NCBI RefSeq assembly: GCF_006715025.1
Contig: NZ_VFMK01000001.1
Location: forward strand, 3,472,001 to 3,536,000
Source of the DNA: Serratia fonticola
GTDB taxonomy: Bacteria > Pseudomonadota > Gammaproteobacteria > Enterobacterales > Enterobacteriaceae
Reading direction: 5' to 3'
Length of the DNA stretch: 64,000 nucleotides
Both the position numbers and the translations under genes were made by a program. Positions 17,938 through 27,039 of this stretch are shown one piece after another. The notes under the pieces were generated by a model. It was not told the DNA's origin. It did no database searches and saw only the letters and a program-made list of their open reading frames with translations. Within the stretch, counting starts at the first letter, position 1. Each line of letters begins with the position of its first letter.

Positions 17938-19044
17938 ATGACTGAGAAATCCTCTCTGGTAACACTGAACGGCCTGAGTAAAAGCTTTAGCGGTAAAGAG
18001 ATCATCCACGATCTGAACCTTGAGATTTATGACGGCGAGTTCTTAACTTTGCTCGGCCCCTCCGGCTGTGGCAAAACCACCGTACTGCGCCTGATTGCCG
18101 GGTTGGAAAACGCCGACCAGGGACACATTGTGCTCGACGGGCAAGATATCACCGCCATCCCTGCCGAACATCGTCACGTGAATACCGTCTTTCAAAGCTA
18201 TGCCCTGTTTCCGCATATGACGGTCTTTGAGAATGTCGCCTTTGGCCTACGCATGCTGAAAACGCCAGAGGCAGAACTGAAGCCGCGCGTGGAAGAAGCG
18301 TTGCGTATGGTGCAATTGGACGACTTCGCCCAACGGCGCCCCCATCAGCTTTCTGGTGGCCAGCAGCAACGCGTCGCCATCGCTCGTGCCGTGGTGAACA
18401 AACCCAAAGTGCTGCTGTTGGATGAATCCCTTTCCGCCCTGGACTACAAACTGCGCAAACAGATGCAAAACGAGCTGAAAGCGCTGCAACGCAAACTGGG
18501 TATCACCTTCGTTTTTGTCACGCACGATCAGGAAGAAGCGCTGACCATGTCCGATCGGATTGTGGTAATGCGCGACGGACGCATTGAGCAACAGGGTACA
18601 CCACGAGAAATCTACGAAGAGCCAAAGAACCTGTTTGTCGCCAGCTTTATTGGCGAGATCAATATCTTTGATGCCACCGTGCTGCAGCGCATCGATGAGC
18701 AGCGGGTACGTGCCAGTGTGGAAGGCCGGGAATGCGCGATCTACGCTGACCAACCGGTGATGCCAGGGCAATCGCTGAAAGTCTTGCTGCGTCCGGAAGA
18801 TCTGCGGGTCGAAGAGGTGAATGATAGCGAGCACCCCGACGGGCTGATCGGTTACGTCCGCGAACGCAATTATAAAGGCATGACGCTGGAATCGGTGGTG
18901 GAACTGGAAAACGGCAAAATGGTGATGGTCAGCGAATTCTTTAACGAAGACGATCCTGACTTTGACCACTCGTTGAACCAGAAAATGGCGGTAACCTGGG
19001 TAGAAAGTTGGGAGGTGGTGCTGGCCGATGAAGAAATCGCGTAA
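17938..19044 (+). CDS. potA: Spermidine/putrescine ABC transporter ATPase PotA
   Basis: A 368-residue ATPase that powers polyamine import. Walker A is GPSGCGKTTVLRL (about residues 39-51), the Q-loop is in VFQSYALFPHMTV, the signature is LSGGQQQRVAIARA (about 141-154), Walker B is VLLLDESLSALD and the switch is VTHDQEEALTMSD. A C-terminal TOBE regulatory domain spans about 245-368. Its end overlaps potB by 17 bases, and the four pot genes form one operon in transporter order A-B-C-D. Confidence 0.95.
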   Translation: MTEKSSLVTLNGLSKSFSGKEIIHDLNLEIYDGEFLTLLGPSGCGKTTVLRLIAGLENADQGHIVLDGQDITAIPAEHRHVNTVFQSYALFPHMTVFENVAFGLRMLKTPEAELKPRVEEALRMVQLDDFAQRRPHQLSGGQQQRVAIARAVVNKPKVLLLDESLSALDYKLRKQMQNELKALQRKLGITFVFVTHDQEEALTMSDRIVVMRDGRIEQQGTPREIYEEPKNLFVASFIGEINIFDATVLQRIDEQRVRASVEGRECAIYADQPVMPGQSLKVLLRPEDLRVEEVNDSEHPDGLIGYVRERNYKGMTLESVVELENGKMVMVSEFFNEDDPDFDHSLNQKMAVTWVESWEVVLADEEIA

Positions 19045-19888
19045 CTTATTCCAGAACCTGGTGATCAGCGGCATTGTTGCCTGGTTAGTGTTGTTTGTCT
19101 TTATGCCGAATCTGATGATTATCGGCACCAGTTTCCTGACACGCGACGACGCCAATCTGGTGCAGATGGTGTTCACATTGGACAACTATTCGCGCCTGTT
19201 TGATCCGCTATACGGCCAGGTGATGCTGCACTCGCTGAATATGGCGCTGATCGCCACCTTATGCTGTCTGCTGCTCGGCTACCCTTTCGCCTTTATTCTG
19301 GCGCGTCTGCCGCAGAAGATACGTCCACTGTTGCTGTTCTTGCTGATTGTCCCTTTCTGGACCAACTCGCTGATCCGCATCTATGGGCTGAAACTGTTTC
19401 TCAGCACCCGAGGTTATCTGAATGACTTCCTGCTATGGACTGGGCTCATTGAGACGCCATTTCGCATTATGTACACCTCCGAGGCGGTGATCCTTGGGCT
19501 GATCTACATCCTGCTGCCGTTTATGGTGATGCCGCTCTATTCCAGCCTGGAGAAACTGGATAAGTCCTGTCTGGAAGCCGCGCGCGATCTCGGTGCCAGT
19601 AAGTTACAGACCTTTATCCGCATCGTCGTTCCCTTGACCATGCCCGGTATTATCGCCGGGTGCCTGTTGGTACTCCTGCCCGCGATGGGATTGTTCTATG
19701 TGGCCGACCTGTTAGGCGGAGCCAAAAACCTGCTGATTGGTAATGTCATCAAGAGCCAATTCCTCAATATTCGCGATTGGCCATTTGGCGCCGCGACCAG
19801 CATTTGCCTGACCTTGCTGATGGGGCTGATGCTATGGATCTACTATCGTGCCGCCAAGCTGATGAATAACAAGGGGGAGCTGGAATGA
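19028..19888 (+). CDS. potB: Spermidine/putrescine ABC transporter permease PotB
   Basis: A 286-residue membrane permease with six predicted helices and the ATPase-contact EAA loop LEAARDLGASKLQTFIRIVV (about residues 182-201). It pairs with PotC in the membrane. It overlaps potA by 17 bases and potC by 4 bases (ATGA), which points to coupled translation. Confidence 0.95.
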   Translation: MKKSRNLFQNLVISGIVAWLVLFVFMPNLMIIGTSFLTRDDANLVQMVFTLDNYSRLFDPLYGQVMLHSLNMALIATLCCLLLGYPFAFILARLPQKIRPLLLFLLIVPFWTNSLIRIYGLKLFLSTRGYLNDFLLWTGLIETPFRIMYTSEAVILGLIYILLPFMVMPLYSSLEKLDKSCLEAARDLGASKLQTFIRIVVPLTMPGIIAGCLLVLLPAMGLFYVADLLGGAKNLLIGNVIKSQFLNIRDWPFGAATSICLTLLMGLMLWIYYRAAKLMNNKGELE

Positions 19889-20667
19889 TCGGACGCCTGT
19901 TACGTGGTGGCTTTATGACGTTGATATACGCCTATCTGTATATTCCCATCGTCATTCTGATCGTCAATTCGTTCAATACCTCGCGCTTCGGCATCAACTG
20001 GCAAGGCTTTACCACCAACTGGTACAGCACGCTGATGAACAATGACAGCCTGCTGCAGGCGGCAGGCCATTCACTGACCATGGCGGTGCTTTCTGCCAGC
20101 TTTGCAACGCTGATCGGCTCCTTGACCGCGGTGGCGCTGTATCGTTATCGCTTCCGCGGTAAGCCCTTCGTCGGGGGTATGCTGTTTGTAGTGATGATGT
20201 CGCCGGATATCGTCATGGCGATCTCCCTGCTGGTGCTGTTTATGTTACTGGGGATTTCGTTGGGCTTCTGGTCATTGCTGTTTTCGCATATCACCTTCTG
20301 CCTGCCTTTTGTGGTCGTCACTGTCTATTCGCGTCTGAAAGGCTTTGACGTGAAAATGCTGGAAGCCGCGCGCGATCTGGGGGCCAGCGAAGTGGTGATC
20401 CTGCGCAAAATCATTTTGCCACTGGCGATGCCCGCCGTCGCCGCCAGTTGGTTACTGAGCTTCACCCTATCGATGGATGATGTGGTAGTTTCTTCGTTTG
20501 TTACCGGCCCAAGCTATGAGATTTTGCCGTTGAAGATCTATTCGATGGTGAAAGTCGGTGTCTCGCCTGAGGTCAACGCATTAGCGACCATTCTGCTTAT
20601 GCTCTCACTGGTGTTGGTGCTGGTCAGCCAACTGATATTGCGCGATCGTCGTACCCGGGGTGCCTAA
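19885..20667 (+). CDS. potC: Spermidine/putrescine ABC transporter permease PotC
   Basis: A 260-residue permease with six predicted helices and the EAA motif LEAARDLGASEVVILRKII (about residues 158-176). The ATG overlaps the potB stop by 4 bases. A GC-rich hairpin follows its stop before potD. Confidence 0.95.
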   Translation: MIGRLLRGGFMTLIYAYLYIPIVILIVNSFNTSRFGINWQGFTTNWYSTLMNNDSLLQAAGHSLTMAVLSASFATLIGSLTAVALYRYRFRGKPFVGGMLFVVMMSPDIVMAISLLVLFMLLGISLGFWSLLFSHITFCLPFVVVTVYSRLKGFDVKMLEAARDLGASEVVILRKIILPLAMPAVAASWLLSFTLSMDDVVVSSFVTGPSYEILPLKIYSMVKVGVSPEVNALATILLMLSLVLVLVSQLILRDRRTRGA

Positions 20668-20672
20668 CCTGC

Positions 20673-20691
20673 GGGCACCCTTGCGGTGCCC
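20673..20691 (+). other. Intercistronic hairpin between potC and potD
   Basis: GGGCACC and GGTGCCC form a 7-bp stem around CTTGC, followed by GGCTATTTT. It may partly terminate the message or protect potABC mRNA. potD, which encodes the binding protein needed in excess, lies 166 bases after potC and may have its own promoter (TATACT at 20796-20801). Confidence 0.45.
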
Positions 20692-20833
20692 GGCTATTTT
20701 CTGGAAAAAAGCTGATTAGACAATGGGATAAGTATCTTTACCCTGAGTAGTGTGCTGCTTATAATGGCCCTTCTCTGGGGTATGGCGCTCTGCTCTATAC
20801 TTATTAAGCAATCACTGCTAAAGGATGCACTAC

Positions 20834-21880
20834 ATGAAAAAGTGGTCACATCTACTCGCAGCCGGGATGATGGCACTGAGCTTCTGCTCTGCAAATGCCG
20901 CTGATGACGGCAAAACCCTCTATTTCTACAACTGGACTGAATACGTCCCACCAGGCCTGCTGGAACAGTTCACCAAAGAAACCGGCATCAAGGTGATTTA
21001 CTCCACCTATGAATCCAACGAAAGCATGTATGCCAAGCTGAAAACCTACAAGGATGGTGCTTACGATCTGGTGGTACCCTCAACCTATTTCATCGCCAAG
21101 ATGAGCAAGGAAGGCATGCTGCAGAAGATCGATAAAAGTAAACTCAGCAACTTTAAAGATCTCGATCCCAGCCTGTTGCATAAATCATTCGATCCGCAAA
21201 ACGACTACTCCATCCCCTATATCTGGGGCGCGACCGCCATCGGCATCAACACCGAGGCTATCGATCCGAAGAGCATTACGTCCTGGGCCGATTTGTGGAA
21301 ACCAGAATATAAAGGCAGCTTGTTACTCACCGACGATGCACGTGAGGTGTTCCAGGTAGCCCTGCGCAAGCTTGGCTATTCGGGCAATACCACCGATCCG
21401 AAACAGATCGAGGCGGCCTATAACGAATTGAAAAAGCTGATGCCAAACGTCCTGGCCTTTAACTCTGACAACCCCGCTAACCCCTATATGGAAGGTGAAG
21501 TTAATCTGGGCATGCTGTGGAACGGCTCAGCTTATGTCGCGCGGCAGGCAGGCACCCCAATCGAGATCGTTTGGCCGAAAGAAGGCGGAATTTTCTGGAT
21601 GGACAGCCTGGCTATCCCCGCCAACGCCAAGAATGTCGACGGCGCGCTGAAGCTGATCAACTTCCTGCTACGCCCGGAAATTGCGGTACAGGTGGCGGAA
21701 ACCATCGGTTACCCAACCCCTAATCTGGCGGCCAGAAAGCTGTTACCGAAAGAAATTGCCGACGATAAATCGCTGTATCCCGATGACGCCGTCATTGAGA
21801 ACGGCGAATGGCAAAATGATGTTGGTGAAGCCAGCACGCTGTATGAAACCTATTTCCAAAAGCTGAAAGCCGGACGCTGA
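20834..21880 (+). CDS. potD: Spermidine/putrescine-binding periplasmic protein PotD
   Basis: A 348-residue periplasmic binding protein. The signal peptide is MKKWSHLLAAGMMALSFCSANA and the mature form begins near ADDGKTLYFYNWTEYVPPG. Polyamine-site features include the Trp in NWTEY, the WGATAIGIN segment and MLWNGSAYVAR. The ATG at 20834 is preferred because AAAGGA lies 8-9 bases upstream; an ATG at 20825 touches that site. PotD delivers spermidine, and less well putrescine, to PotBC. Confidence 0.95.
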   Translation: MKKWSHLLAAGMMALSFCSANAADDGKTLYFYNWTEYVPPGLLEQFTKETGIKVIYSTYESNESMYAKLKTYKDGAYDLVVPSTYFIAKMSKEGMLQKIDKSKLSNFKDLDPSLLHKSFDPQNDYSIPYIWGATAIGINTEAIDPKSITSWADLWKPEYKGSLLLTDDAREVFQVALRKLGYSGNTTDPKQIEAAYNELKKLMPNVLAFNSDNPANPYMEGEVNLGMLWNGSAYVARQAGTPIEIVWPKEGGIFWMDSLAIPANAKNVDGALKLINFLLRPEIAVQVAETIGYPTPNLAARKLLPKEIADDKSLYPDDAVIENGEWQNDVGEASTLYETYFQKLKAGR

Positions 21881-21926
21881 TTTGGGCTGATGGTAAGCTG
21901 CGGCAGTAAACCTGCGGCACTTTAAG

Positions 21927-21952
21927 TTCCCTCTCCCTAAGGGAGAGGGAAA
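21927..21952. repeat. CCCTCTCCC hairpin after potD
   Basis: CCCTCTCCC-TAA-GGGAGAGGG makes a perfect 9-bp stem flanked by TT and AAAA. It lies between the converging ends of potD and cobB and may act as a bidirectional terminator. A related element (CCCTTGCCCTC / GAGGGCAAGGG) follows mfd at 32490; both lie next to ACTTCACCCT. Confidence 0.5.
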
Positions 21953-21980
21953 ACGGCACTGAACTTCACCCTGCCTAGCG

Positions 21981-22817
21981 TTATGGCTTGTCTGCCCGCT
22001 CAACCTTGCCCATCAGGAATTTGTGCACAAAGCGTGGCACCACTTCACTGGCCGGGCCGTAATGCTTCTCTTCGAACTGACTTTCTACCTGGCTTGGCTC
22101 CAGATTCAGCTCCATGGTATAGGCCCCCCCAAGACGGGCTTCGTGGACAAAACCCGCCGCGGGATAAACGTTGCCAGAGGTGCCAATCGCCACGAAGAAA
22201 TCGGCTTTGGCCAACGCGGTATAGATCTCATCCATCCCCAGCGGCATTTCCCCAAACCACACCACATGTGGCCGCAACGGGGCGGGAAATTGGCAGCAGT
22301 GACAACGCTCGTCCACGCTCAGGTCGCCCAACCACTCGAACACCTGCCCAGAACTGGTACAGCGCACCTTCAGCAGCTCACCATGCATGTGCAACACCCG
22401 TTTACTGCCTGCACGCTCATGCAGATTGTCGATATTCTGCGTGACCAGCAAGAAGTTGTCCCCTAACCACTCTTCCAGATCCGCCAACACCCGGTGCGCC
22501 GCATTAGGGGCGACTTCGGGTTGCTGAAGCTGCTGACGACGCGCATTATAAAACGCCTGCACCAAGGCCGGATCGCGCTTGAATCCATCCAGAGTGGCGA
22601 CATCTTCTACCTTGTGCTCTTCCCACAGCCCATCGGCAGCGCGGAAAGTACGGATACCCGACTCGGCAGAAATACCGGCCCCGGTCAGCACCACCACAAA
22701 CGGTTTTTTAAGCTCTGCCGCCGCCATGGTATCGCGGTGAAAAATCCGTGAGCGAAAGCGCTGATGCAGCACATGCTTACTCTTGCGAAACTGACACAGC
22801 CGATGGCGAGTGTGCAT
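21981..22817 (-). CDS. cobB: NAD-dependent protein deacylase CobB (sirtuin)
   Basis: A 278-residue class III sirtuin. The NAD site is VLTGAGISAESGIRTFR (about residues 44-60), followed by TQNIDNLHERAG and the catalytic His in HMHGEL. A zinc module CTSSGQ...CHCCQFP and the late GTSGNVYPAAG follow. It removes acetyl and succinyl groups from lysines, for example on acetyl-CoA synthetase. The basic N-terminal extension (MHTRHRLCQFRKSKHVLHQR) is that of the long enterobacterial form; an internal ATG at 22727 could give the short form. It starts 9 bases after the nagK stop. Confidence 0.94.
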   Translation of the reverse strand: MHTRHRLCQFRKSKHVLHQRFRSRIFHRDTMAAAELKKPFVVVLTGAGISAESGIRTFRAADGLWEEHKVEDVATLDGFKRDPALVQAFYNARRQQLQQPEVAPNAAHRVLADLEEWLGDNFLLVTQNIDNLHERAGSKRVLHMHGELLKVRCTSSGQVFEWLGDLSVDERCHCCQFPAPLRPHVVWFGEMPLGMDEIYTALAKADFFVAIGTSGNVYPAAGFVHEARLGGAYTMELNLEPSQVESQFEEKHYGPASEVVPRFVHKFLMGKVERADKP

Positions 22818-22826
22818 GAACTCTCC

Positions 22827-23744
22827 TTATTGATTACTGTCCACAAAATTGAGTAACGCGGCCCCACGCACACCACCCGCATCGCCATAGCGGGCTTTCT
22901 CAATGCGCGGCAGTTTGGCTACCCGTAGCAGATGGGCAGGCAAACGCTGGGGCAGTGCCTGATAAATTGCTGCAAAATTCGATAGGCCCCCGCCGATCAC
23001 CACCAGATGAGGATCAATGATAGTCAACAAATTGCCCAGGCATATTGCCAAAACCGTCAGAAAACGATCAACATGCGCTACCGCCTGCGGCTCACCCGCC
23101 TGATAATGCGCAATGATGTGCTGAGCGGGCAAGTGCTGTTGATAAAAATGCGCGTACATCCATTCAAATCCGCGGCCTGATATGTAATTTTCGATGCAAC
23201 CATGGTGGCCGCAACCACAGGGCACACGAGGTATATCACGCCCGAGCACCTCCAACGCATCCACCGGCAAGCGGAAATGACCAAACTCACCCGCGATGTA
23301 ATTGCGCCCTGCAAGCACCTTGCCGTCAACGATCAGGCCGCCACCGACCCCGGTCCCGAGGATAATCCCCAGCACCGTCGGATAACAGCGGAACTCCTCA
23401 TCCCAGGCTTCCGACAGCGTGAAGCAGTTAGCATCGTTATCCACCCGGACCTCTCGGCCAATCAGCTGACTGAGATCGTGCGGCAACGGTTGCCCCATCG
23501 CGGCCGGAACGTTGGCAGTAAACAAAGTACCGTCTTCATTCGGCAACCCTGGGATGCCAATCCCCACCCGCCCTTGCGTGCCGCAAAACGCATCGGCTTC
23601 ACGGGTTAAATCGTGCAATACCGTCAGCAGTTGCCGGTAGTCATCACGTGGTGTTGGTACGCGTTTTTTCCAGACAGGTTGCAGGTTGGCATCGAAAACA
23701 CCCAGCTCAATCTTGGTGCCGCCCATATCGAAACCGTAGTACAT
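22827..23744 (-). CDS. nagK: N-acetyl-D-glucosamine kinase NagK
   Basis: A 305-residue ROK-family kinase that phosphorylates GlcNAc released during cell-wall recycling. Visible motifs are the ATP site FDMGGTKIELGVFD at the N-terminus, the sugar-binding LGTGVGGGLIVDGKV, EFGHFRLPVDA, and the ROK zinc motif CGCGHHGCIENYISGRG (about residues 178-194). The ribosome site GAGGG precedes the ATG. It follows lolE after a terminator-like hairpin and runs into cobB, the same order as in E. coli. Confidence 0.95.
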   Translation of the reverse strand: MYYGFDMGGTKIELGVFDANLQPVWKKRVPTPRDDYRQLLTVLHDLTREADAFCGTQGRVGIGIPGLPNEDGTLFTANVPAAMGQPLPHDLSQLIGREVRVDNDANCFTLSEAWDEEFRCYPTVLGIILGTGVGGGLIVDGKVLAGRNYIAGEFGHFRLPVDALEVLGRDIPRVPCGCGHHGCIENYISGRGFEWMYAHFYQQHLPAQHIIAHYQAGEPQAVAHVDRFLTVLAICLGNLLTIIDPHLVVIGGGLSNFAAIYQALPQRLPAHLLRVAKLPRIEKARYGDAGGVRGAALLNFVDSNQ

Positions 23745-23760
23745 AACTTTCCCTCAGGCT

Positions 23761-23790
23761 AAAAAAATGGGGCGCATTACTGAGCCCCAT
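23761..23790 (-). terminator. Rho-independent terminator after lolE
   Basis: On the minus strand ATGGGGC, a 10-base loop and GCCCCAT are followed by TTTTTT. It lies between lolE and nagK, so nagK-cobB may depend partly on read-through or on a separate promoter. Confidence 0.7.
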
Positions 23791-23799
23791 CTTATTATT

Positions 23800-25047
23800 T
23801 TATTGCCCACTCAAAACGCGTGCCGGATCGATACGGCTGGCACGCCTGGCCGGATACCAACTGGCCAGCAGGCTGAGCACGATGGCAGTTGCCAACACAA
23901 TGACCACATCCAACCAATGCAGCTCAGAAGGCAGAAAATCGATAAAATAGATATCGCCAGACAGGAACGAATGACCTATCAGTTTTTCTATCCCCTTGAT
24001 AATGTTGGTCAATTGCAATGAAGCAATCACGCCCACCACCACACCGCTAAGGCTGCCCACCAGCCCGGCCAGCAAGCCATACCAGATAAAAATGGCGCGA
24101 ATAAAGCCGTCTTTGGCCCCAAGGGTACGCAGCACGGCGATATCGCCGCTTTTGTCCTTCACTGCCATGACCAGGGTGGAGACGATGTTGAAACAGGCTA
24201 CACCGATGACCAACACCATCGCCAGGTACATGATGGCCCGGATCATTTGAATATCACGGTACATATAGCCGTAAGTACCGATCCAACTTTTGATATAAAC
24301 GTAGGAATTGGTTACCTCACCGGCATCGCGCACCAGCTTATTGGCGGCGAATACGTCGTTGACCTTGATCGCTATGCCGGTGACACTGTCACCCATGTCC
24401 AGATACTGCTGGGCATCCGCCAGCGGCACCATCGCCAGGCTATGATCGAGCTGGCCACTGAGTTGCAAAATGCCCGCCACTTGCAGTCGAATACGTTTCG
24501 GTTGCAGCAGTTTCATTTCCGGATCGCTGTTTGGGATCATCACCGTAACGTAAGACCCCTGCTTCACGCCCAAGGCTTCCGCCACGCCTTTACCCAGGAT
24601 CACCTGCTGCTCACCGCTCTTAAAGTTGGCCCAGGCATCACCCTGCACATACTTAGGCAGCGCACTCAGTTGGCTTTCCTGCGCCGGGTCGACCCCTTTC
24701 ACCTGCACCGCACGCAATTGCGCACCGTTTTCCATCAGGCCGGTAAAGTTGATATATGGCGCCGCAGCCAAAATCCCCGGCACTTTTTCTACCCGTTGCA
24801 GGATGTCTGGCCACCCTTTGAAGGGTTGATTAACCGGTTCTATCTCGCCATGGGGCACTACCGCCAGGATGCGGTTTTGCAATTCACGTTCGAAACCGTT
24901 CATCGCACTTAGCCCGACGATCAACACCGCCACACCCAGCGCAATCCCAATGGTGGAGATCACCGAGATTAGCGATACCATGCCGCCGCGCCGCCGACCA
25001 CGGCTGAAACGCATCGCCATCAACAATGAAAGTGGCGAAGTACTCAT
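23800..25047 (-). CDS. lolE: Lipoprotein-releasing system membrane subunit LolE
   Basis: A 415-residue MacB-type permease. One N-terminal helix (about 25-47), a large periplasmic domain (about 50-265) and three C-terminal helices (about 270-400) are visible. It starts RFSRGRRRGGMVSLISVIST, like LolE. With LolC and LolD it lifts outer-membrane lipoproteins from the inner membrane onto LolA. Its ATG overlaps the lolD stop by one base (TAATG). Confidence 0.94.
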   Translation of the reverse strand: MSTSPLSLLMAMRFSRGRRRGGMVSLISVISTIGIALGVAVLIVGLSAMNGFERELQNRILAVVPHGEIEPVNQPFKGWPDILQRVEKVPGILAAAPYINFTGLMENGAQLRAVQVKGVDPAQESQLSALPKYVQGDAWANFKSGEQQVILGKGVAEALGVKQGSYVTVMIPNSDPEMKLLQPKRIRLQVAGILQLSGQLDHSLAMVPLADAQQYLDMGDSVTGIAIKVNDVFAANKLVRDAGEVTNSYVYIKSWIGTYGYMYRDIQMIRAIMYLAMVLVIGVACFNIVSTLVMAVKDKSGDIAVLRTLGAKDGFIRAIFIWYGLLAGLVGSLSGVVVGVIASLQLTNIIKGIEKLIGHSFLSGDIYFIDFLPSELHWLDVVIVLATAIVLSLLASWYPARRASRIDPARVLSGQ

Positions 25048-25751
25048 TACTCGGCCCCCATCAGGGCCGATTGCGCCTGCAGATGACCATCGGCCATTTC
25101 CAACTGACGACTCAGGCGTTTGGCAAGTTGCAGATCGTGGGTGACCACCAGGAACGCGGTACCCTGGCGCACGTTCAATTCGCCCAGCAGATCGAAGATA
25201 CTGTCCGCAGTGCGTTTATCCAGGTTACCGGTCGGTTCATCCGCCAACACCAGCGAAGGATTATTCACCAGCGCACGGGCAATCGCCACGCGTTGGCGTT
25301 CCCCACCGGAAAGCTCAGACGGGCGATGCTTACTGCGTTTTTCCAGGCCAACCGCCGCCAGCATTTCCAACGCTTTTTCCTGTGCCAACGCAGGTTTGCA
25401 ACCCCCGATCAACAACGGCATCGCGGCGTTTTCCAACGCGGTGAAGTCAGGCAACAGGTGGTGGAACTGGTAGATAAACCCAAGCTGGCGATTACGCAGT
25501 TCGGCCTTGGCGGCAGAAGAAAGTGAATTTAACGACTGTCCTTTATAGATGACTTCACCGGAGGTGGGTGAATCCAACCCGCCAAGCAGATGCAGTAAGG
25601 TACTTTTACCGGATCCCGAGCTGCCGACGATCGCCATCATCTCGCCCGGCTGCATGGCAAAACTGACATTGCGCAGCACGTCGGTATGCAGATTGCCTTC
25701 CTGATAGGTCTTGCACAGGTTGTCACACTGCAACAAAAGATGGTTACTCAT
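25047..25751 (-). CDS. lolD: Lipoprotein-releasing system ATPase LolD
   Basis: A 234-residue ABC ATPase. Walker A is GSSGSGKSTLLHLLGGLD, the signature is LSGGERQRVAIARAL, Walker B is LVLADEPTGNLD and the switch His is in VVTHDLQLA. The LolD-type loop FIYQFHHLLPDFTALEN is present. The ATG at 25751 (MSNHLLLQCDNLCKTY) overlaps the lolC end by 8 bases; the longer frame upstream is out-of-frame lolC sequence. Confidence 0.95.
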   Translation of the reverse strand: MSNHLLLQCDNLCKTYQEGNLHTDVLRNVSFAMQPGEMMAIVGSSGSGKSTLLHLLGGLDSPTSGEVIYKGQSLNSLSSAAKAELRNRQLGFIYQFHHLLPDFTALENAAMPLLIGGCKPALAQEKALEMLAAVGLEKRSKHRPSELSGGERQRVAIARALVNNPSLVLADEPTGNLDKRTADSIFDLLGELNVRQGTAFLVVTHDLQLAKRLSRQLEMADGHLQAQSALMGAE

Positions 25752-26946
25752 AACGTAAAGCCTCAGCGGGTTGTACGGCGGCAGCGCGCCATGAAGGGTA
25801 AAGCGTAGATAACAGAGAAACCGCCATCGCCGCCACGGCAATGATCGTAACCTGCAGCGGGTCAACCGCCACCGGCAGCGAAGCCCCGTCGATCAGCGAA
25901 CCGAGAATCGGCATCAGATTGTTCAGATTGCTGGCCAGCAATACGCCCAACAGCGTTCCTAACAATGCGCCGATAATCCCTGCACTGGCGCCCTGCACCA
26001 TAAAGACTGACATAATCTGGCGTCGCGTCAGGCCCTGAGTTTGTAAAATGGCGACTTCGCCCTGTTTCTCCATCACTAACAGACCCAGGGAAGTAATGAT
26101 ATTAAATGCGGCCACTGCCACAATCAGGCTAAGCAGCAGCCCCATCATGTTCTTTTCCATGCGCACCGCCTGGAACAGCTCGCCCTTGCGCTCACGCCAG
26201 TCTTTCCATTGGGTCCCTTCCGGCAGCGTTTGCTGGCTGAGCGTGTCTACCGTCAGCGGCTGTTGCAGGAACAGACGCCAGCCGGTGATATTCCCCGCCG
26301 GGTAGCGCATCAGACGCGAAGCATCTTGCTGATTGGCCAGCAACTGGTAACCATCCACCTCGCTATTAGCGTGGAAAGTCCCAATCACGGTAAACAGACG
26401 TTGGCTTGGAATACGCCCCATGGGAGTGAACTGGCTGGCGCTGGGTACCATCAGGCGCAACTGATCGCCACGCTTAACGCCCAATTGCCCGGCAAGCTGC
26501 TCACCAATGATGATGTTATATTCGCCCGGCTGCAATTGCTGCTGTTTAACGTTCACCAGATAAGGGGTTAACGGGTCGGCTTCATCCGGATTAACGCCCA
26601 GCAGCACGCCTACGGCCACGCTGCGGGCGCTTTGCAGCACCACATCACCGGTGGTTAAGGGGGCCACACGCGTCACGCCCTGTAGCCCCTGGACCACGGA
26701 AGCGGGCAGTTGCTCAGGGTTGATAGAACCCTGTTTACCGGTGATCAGCGCTTGCGGCATCAACCCCAGAATGTTGTTTTCGAGATCTTTTTCGAAACCA
26801 TTCATCACCGAGAGGACGGTAACCAGCGCCATCACCCCCAGGGTAATGCCAATGGTGGACAGCCAGGAAACAAACCGCCCAAAGCGGTCTGAGGCTCGCC
26901 CGCGCATATAGCGCAGGCCAATAAATAACGCGACAGGTTGATACAT
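25744..26946 (-). CDS. lolC: Lipoprotein-releasing system membrane subunit LolC
   Basis: A 400-residue MacB-type permease with one N-terminal and three C-terminal helices around a periplasmic domain. The start MYQPVALFIGLRYMRGRASD is that of LolC. In E. coli, LolC's periplasmic hook recruits LolA. It is the first gene of the lolCDE operon, which is essential in related bacteria. Confidence 0.95.
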   Translation of the reverse strand: MYQPVALFIGLRYMRGRASDRFGRFVSWLSTIGITLGVMALVTVLSVMNGFEKDLENNILGLMPQALITGKQGSINPEQLPASVVQGLQGVTRVAPLTTGDVVLQSARSVAVGVLLGVNPDEADPLTPYLVNVKQQQLQPGEYNIIIGEQLAGQLGVKRGDQLRLMVPSASQFTPMGRIPSQRLFTVIGTFHANSEVDGYQLLANQQDASRLMRYPAGNITGWRLFLQQPLTVDTLSQQTLPEGTQWKDWRERKGELFQAVRMEKNMMGLLLSLIVAVAAFNIITSLGLLVMEKQGEVAILQTQGLTRRQIMSVFMVQGASAGIIGALLGTLLGVLLASNLNNLMPILGSLIDGASLPVAVDPLQVTIIAVAAMAVSLLSTLYPSWRAAAVQPAEALRYE

Positions 26947-27039
26947 GAAATCCGTTTTGTTGCCGTAGCTTAAGCAAAGTGATCAAGGATAATAAAGGCT
27001 CTACCTGGTTTATGGAACCACCCGGCCGGTTTTATTCTC

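Noticed and set aside
18247..19185. A 312-codon open frame antisense to potA/potB
   Set aside because: potA and potB are certain, and the reverse frame gives a His/Phe/Gln-rich product with no domain; it is a shadow frame.
24247..24912. A 221-codon open frame antisense to lolE
   Set aside because: It overlaps a well-supported essential gene and its product is His/Arg-rich without recognisable motifs.
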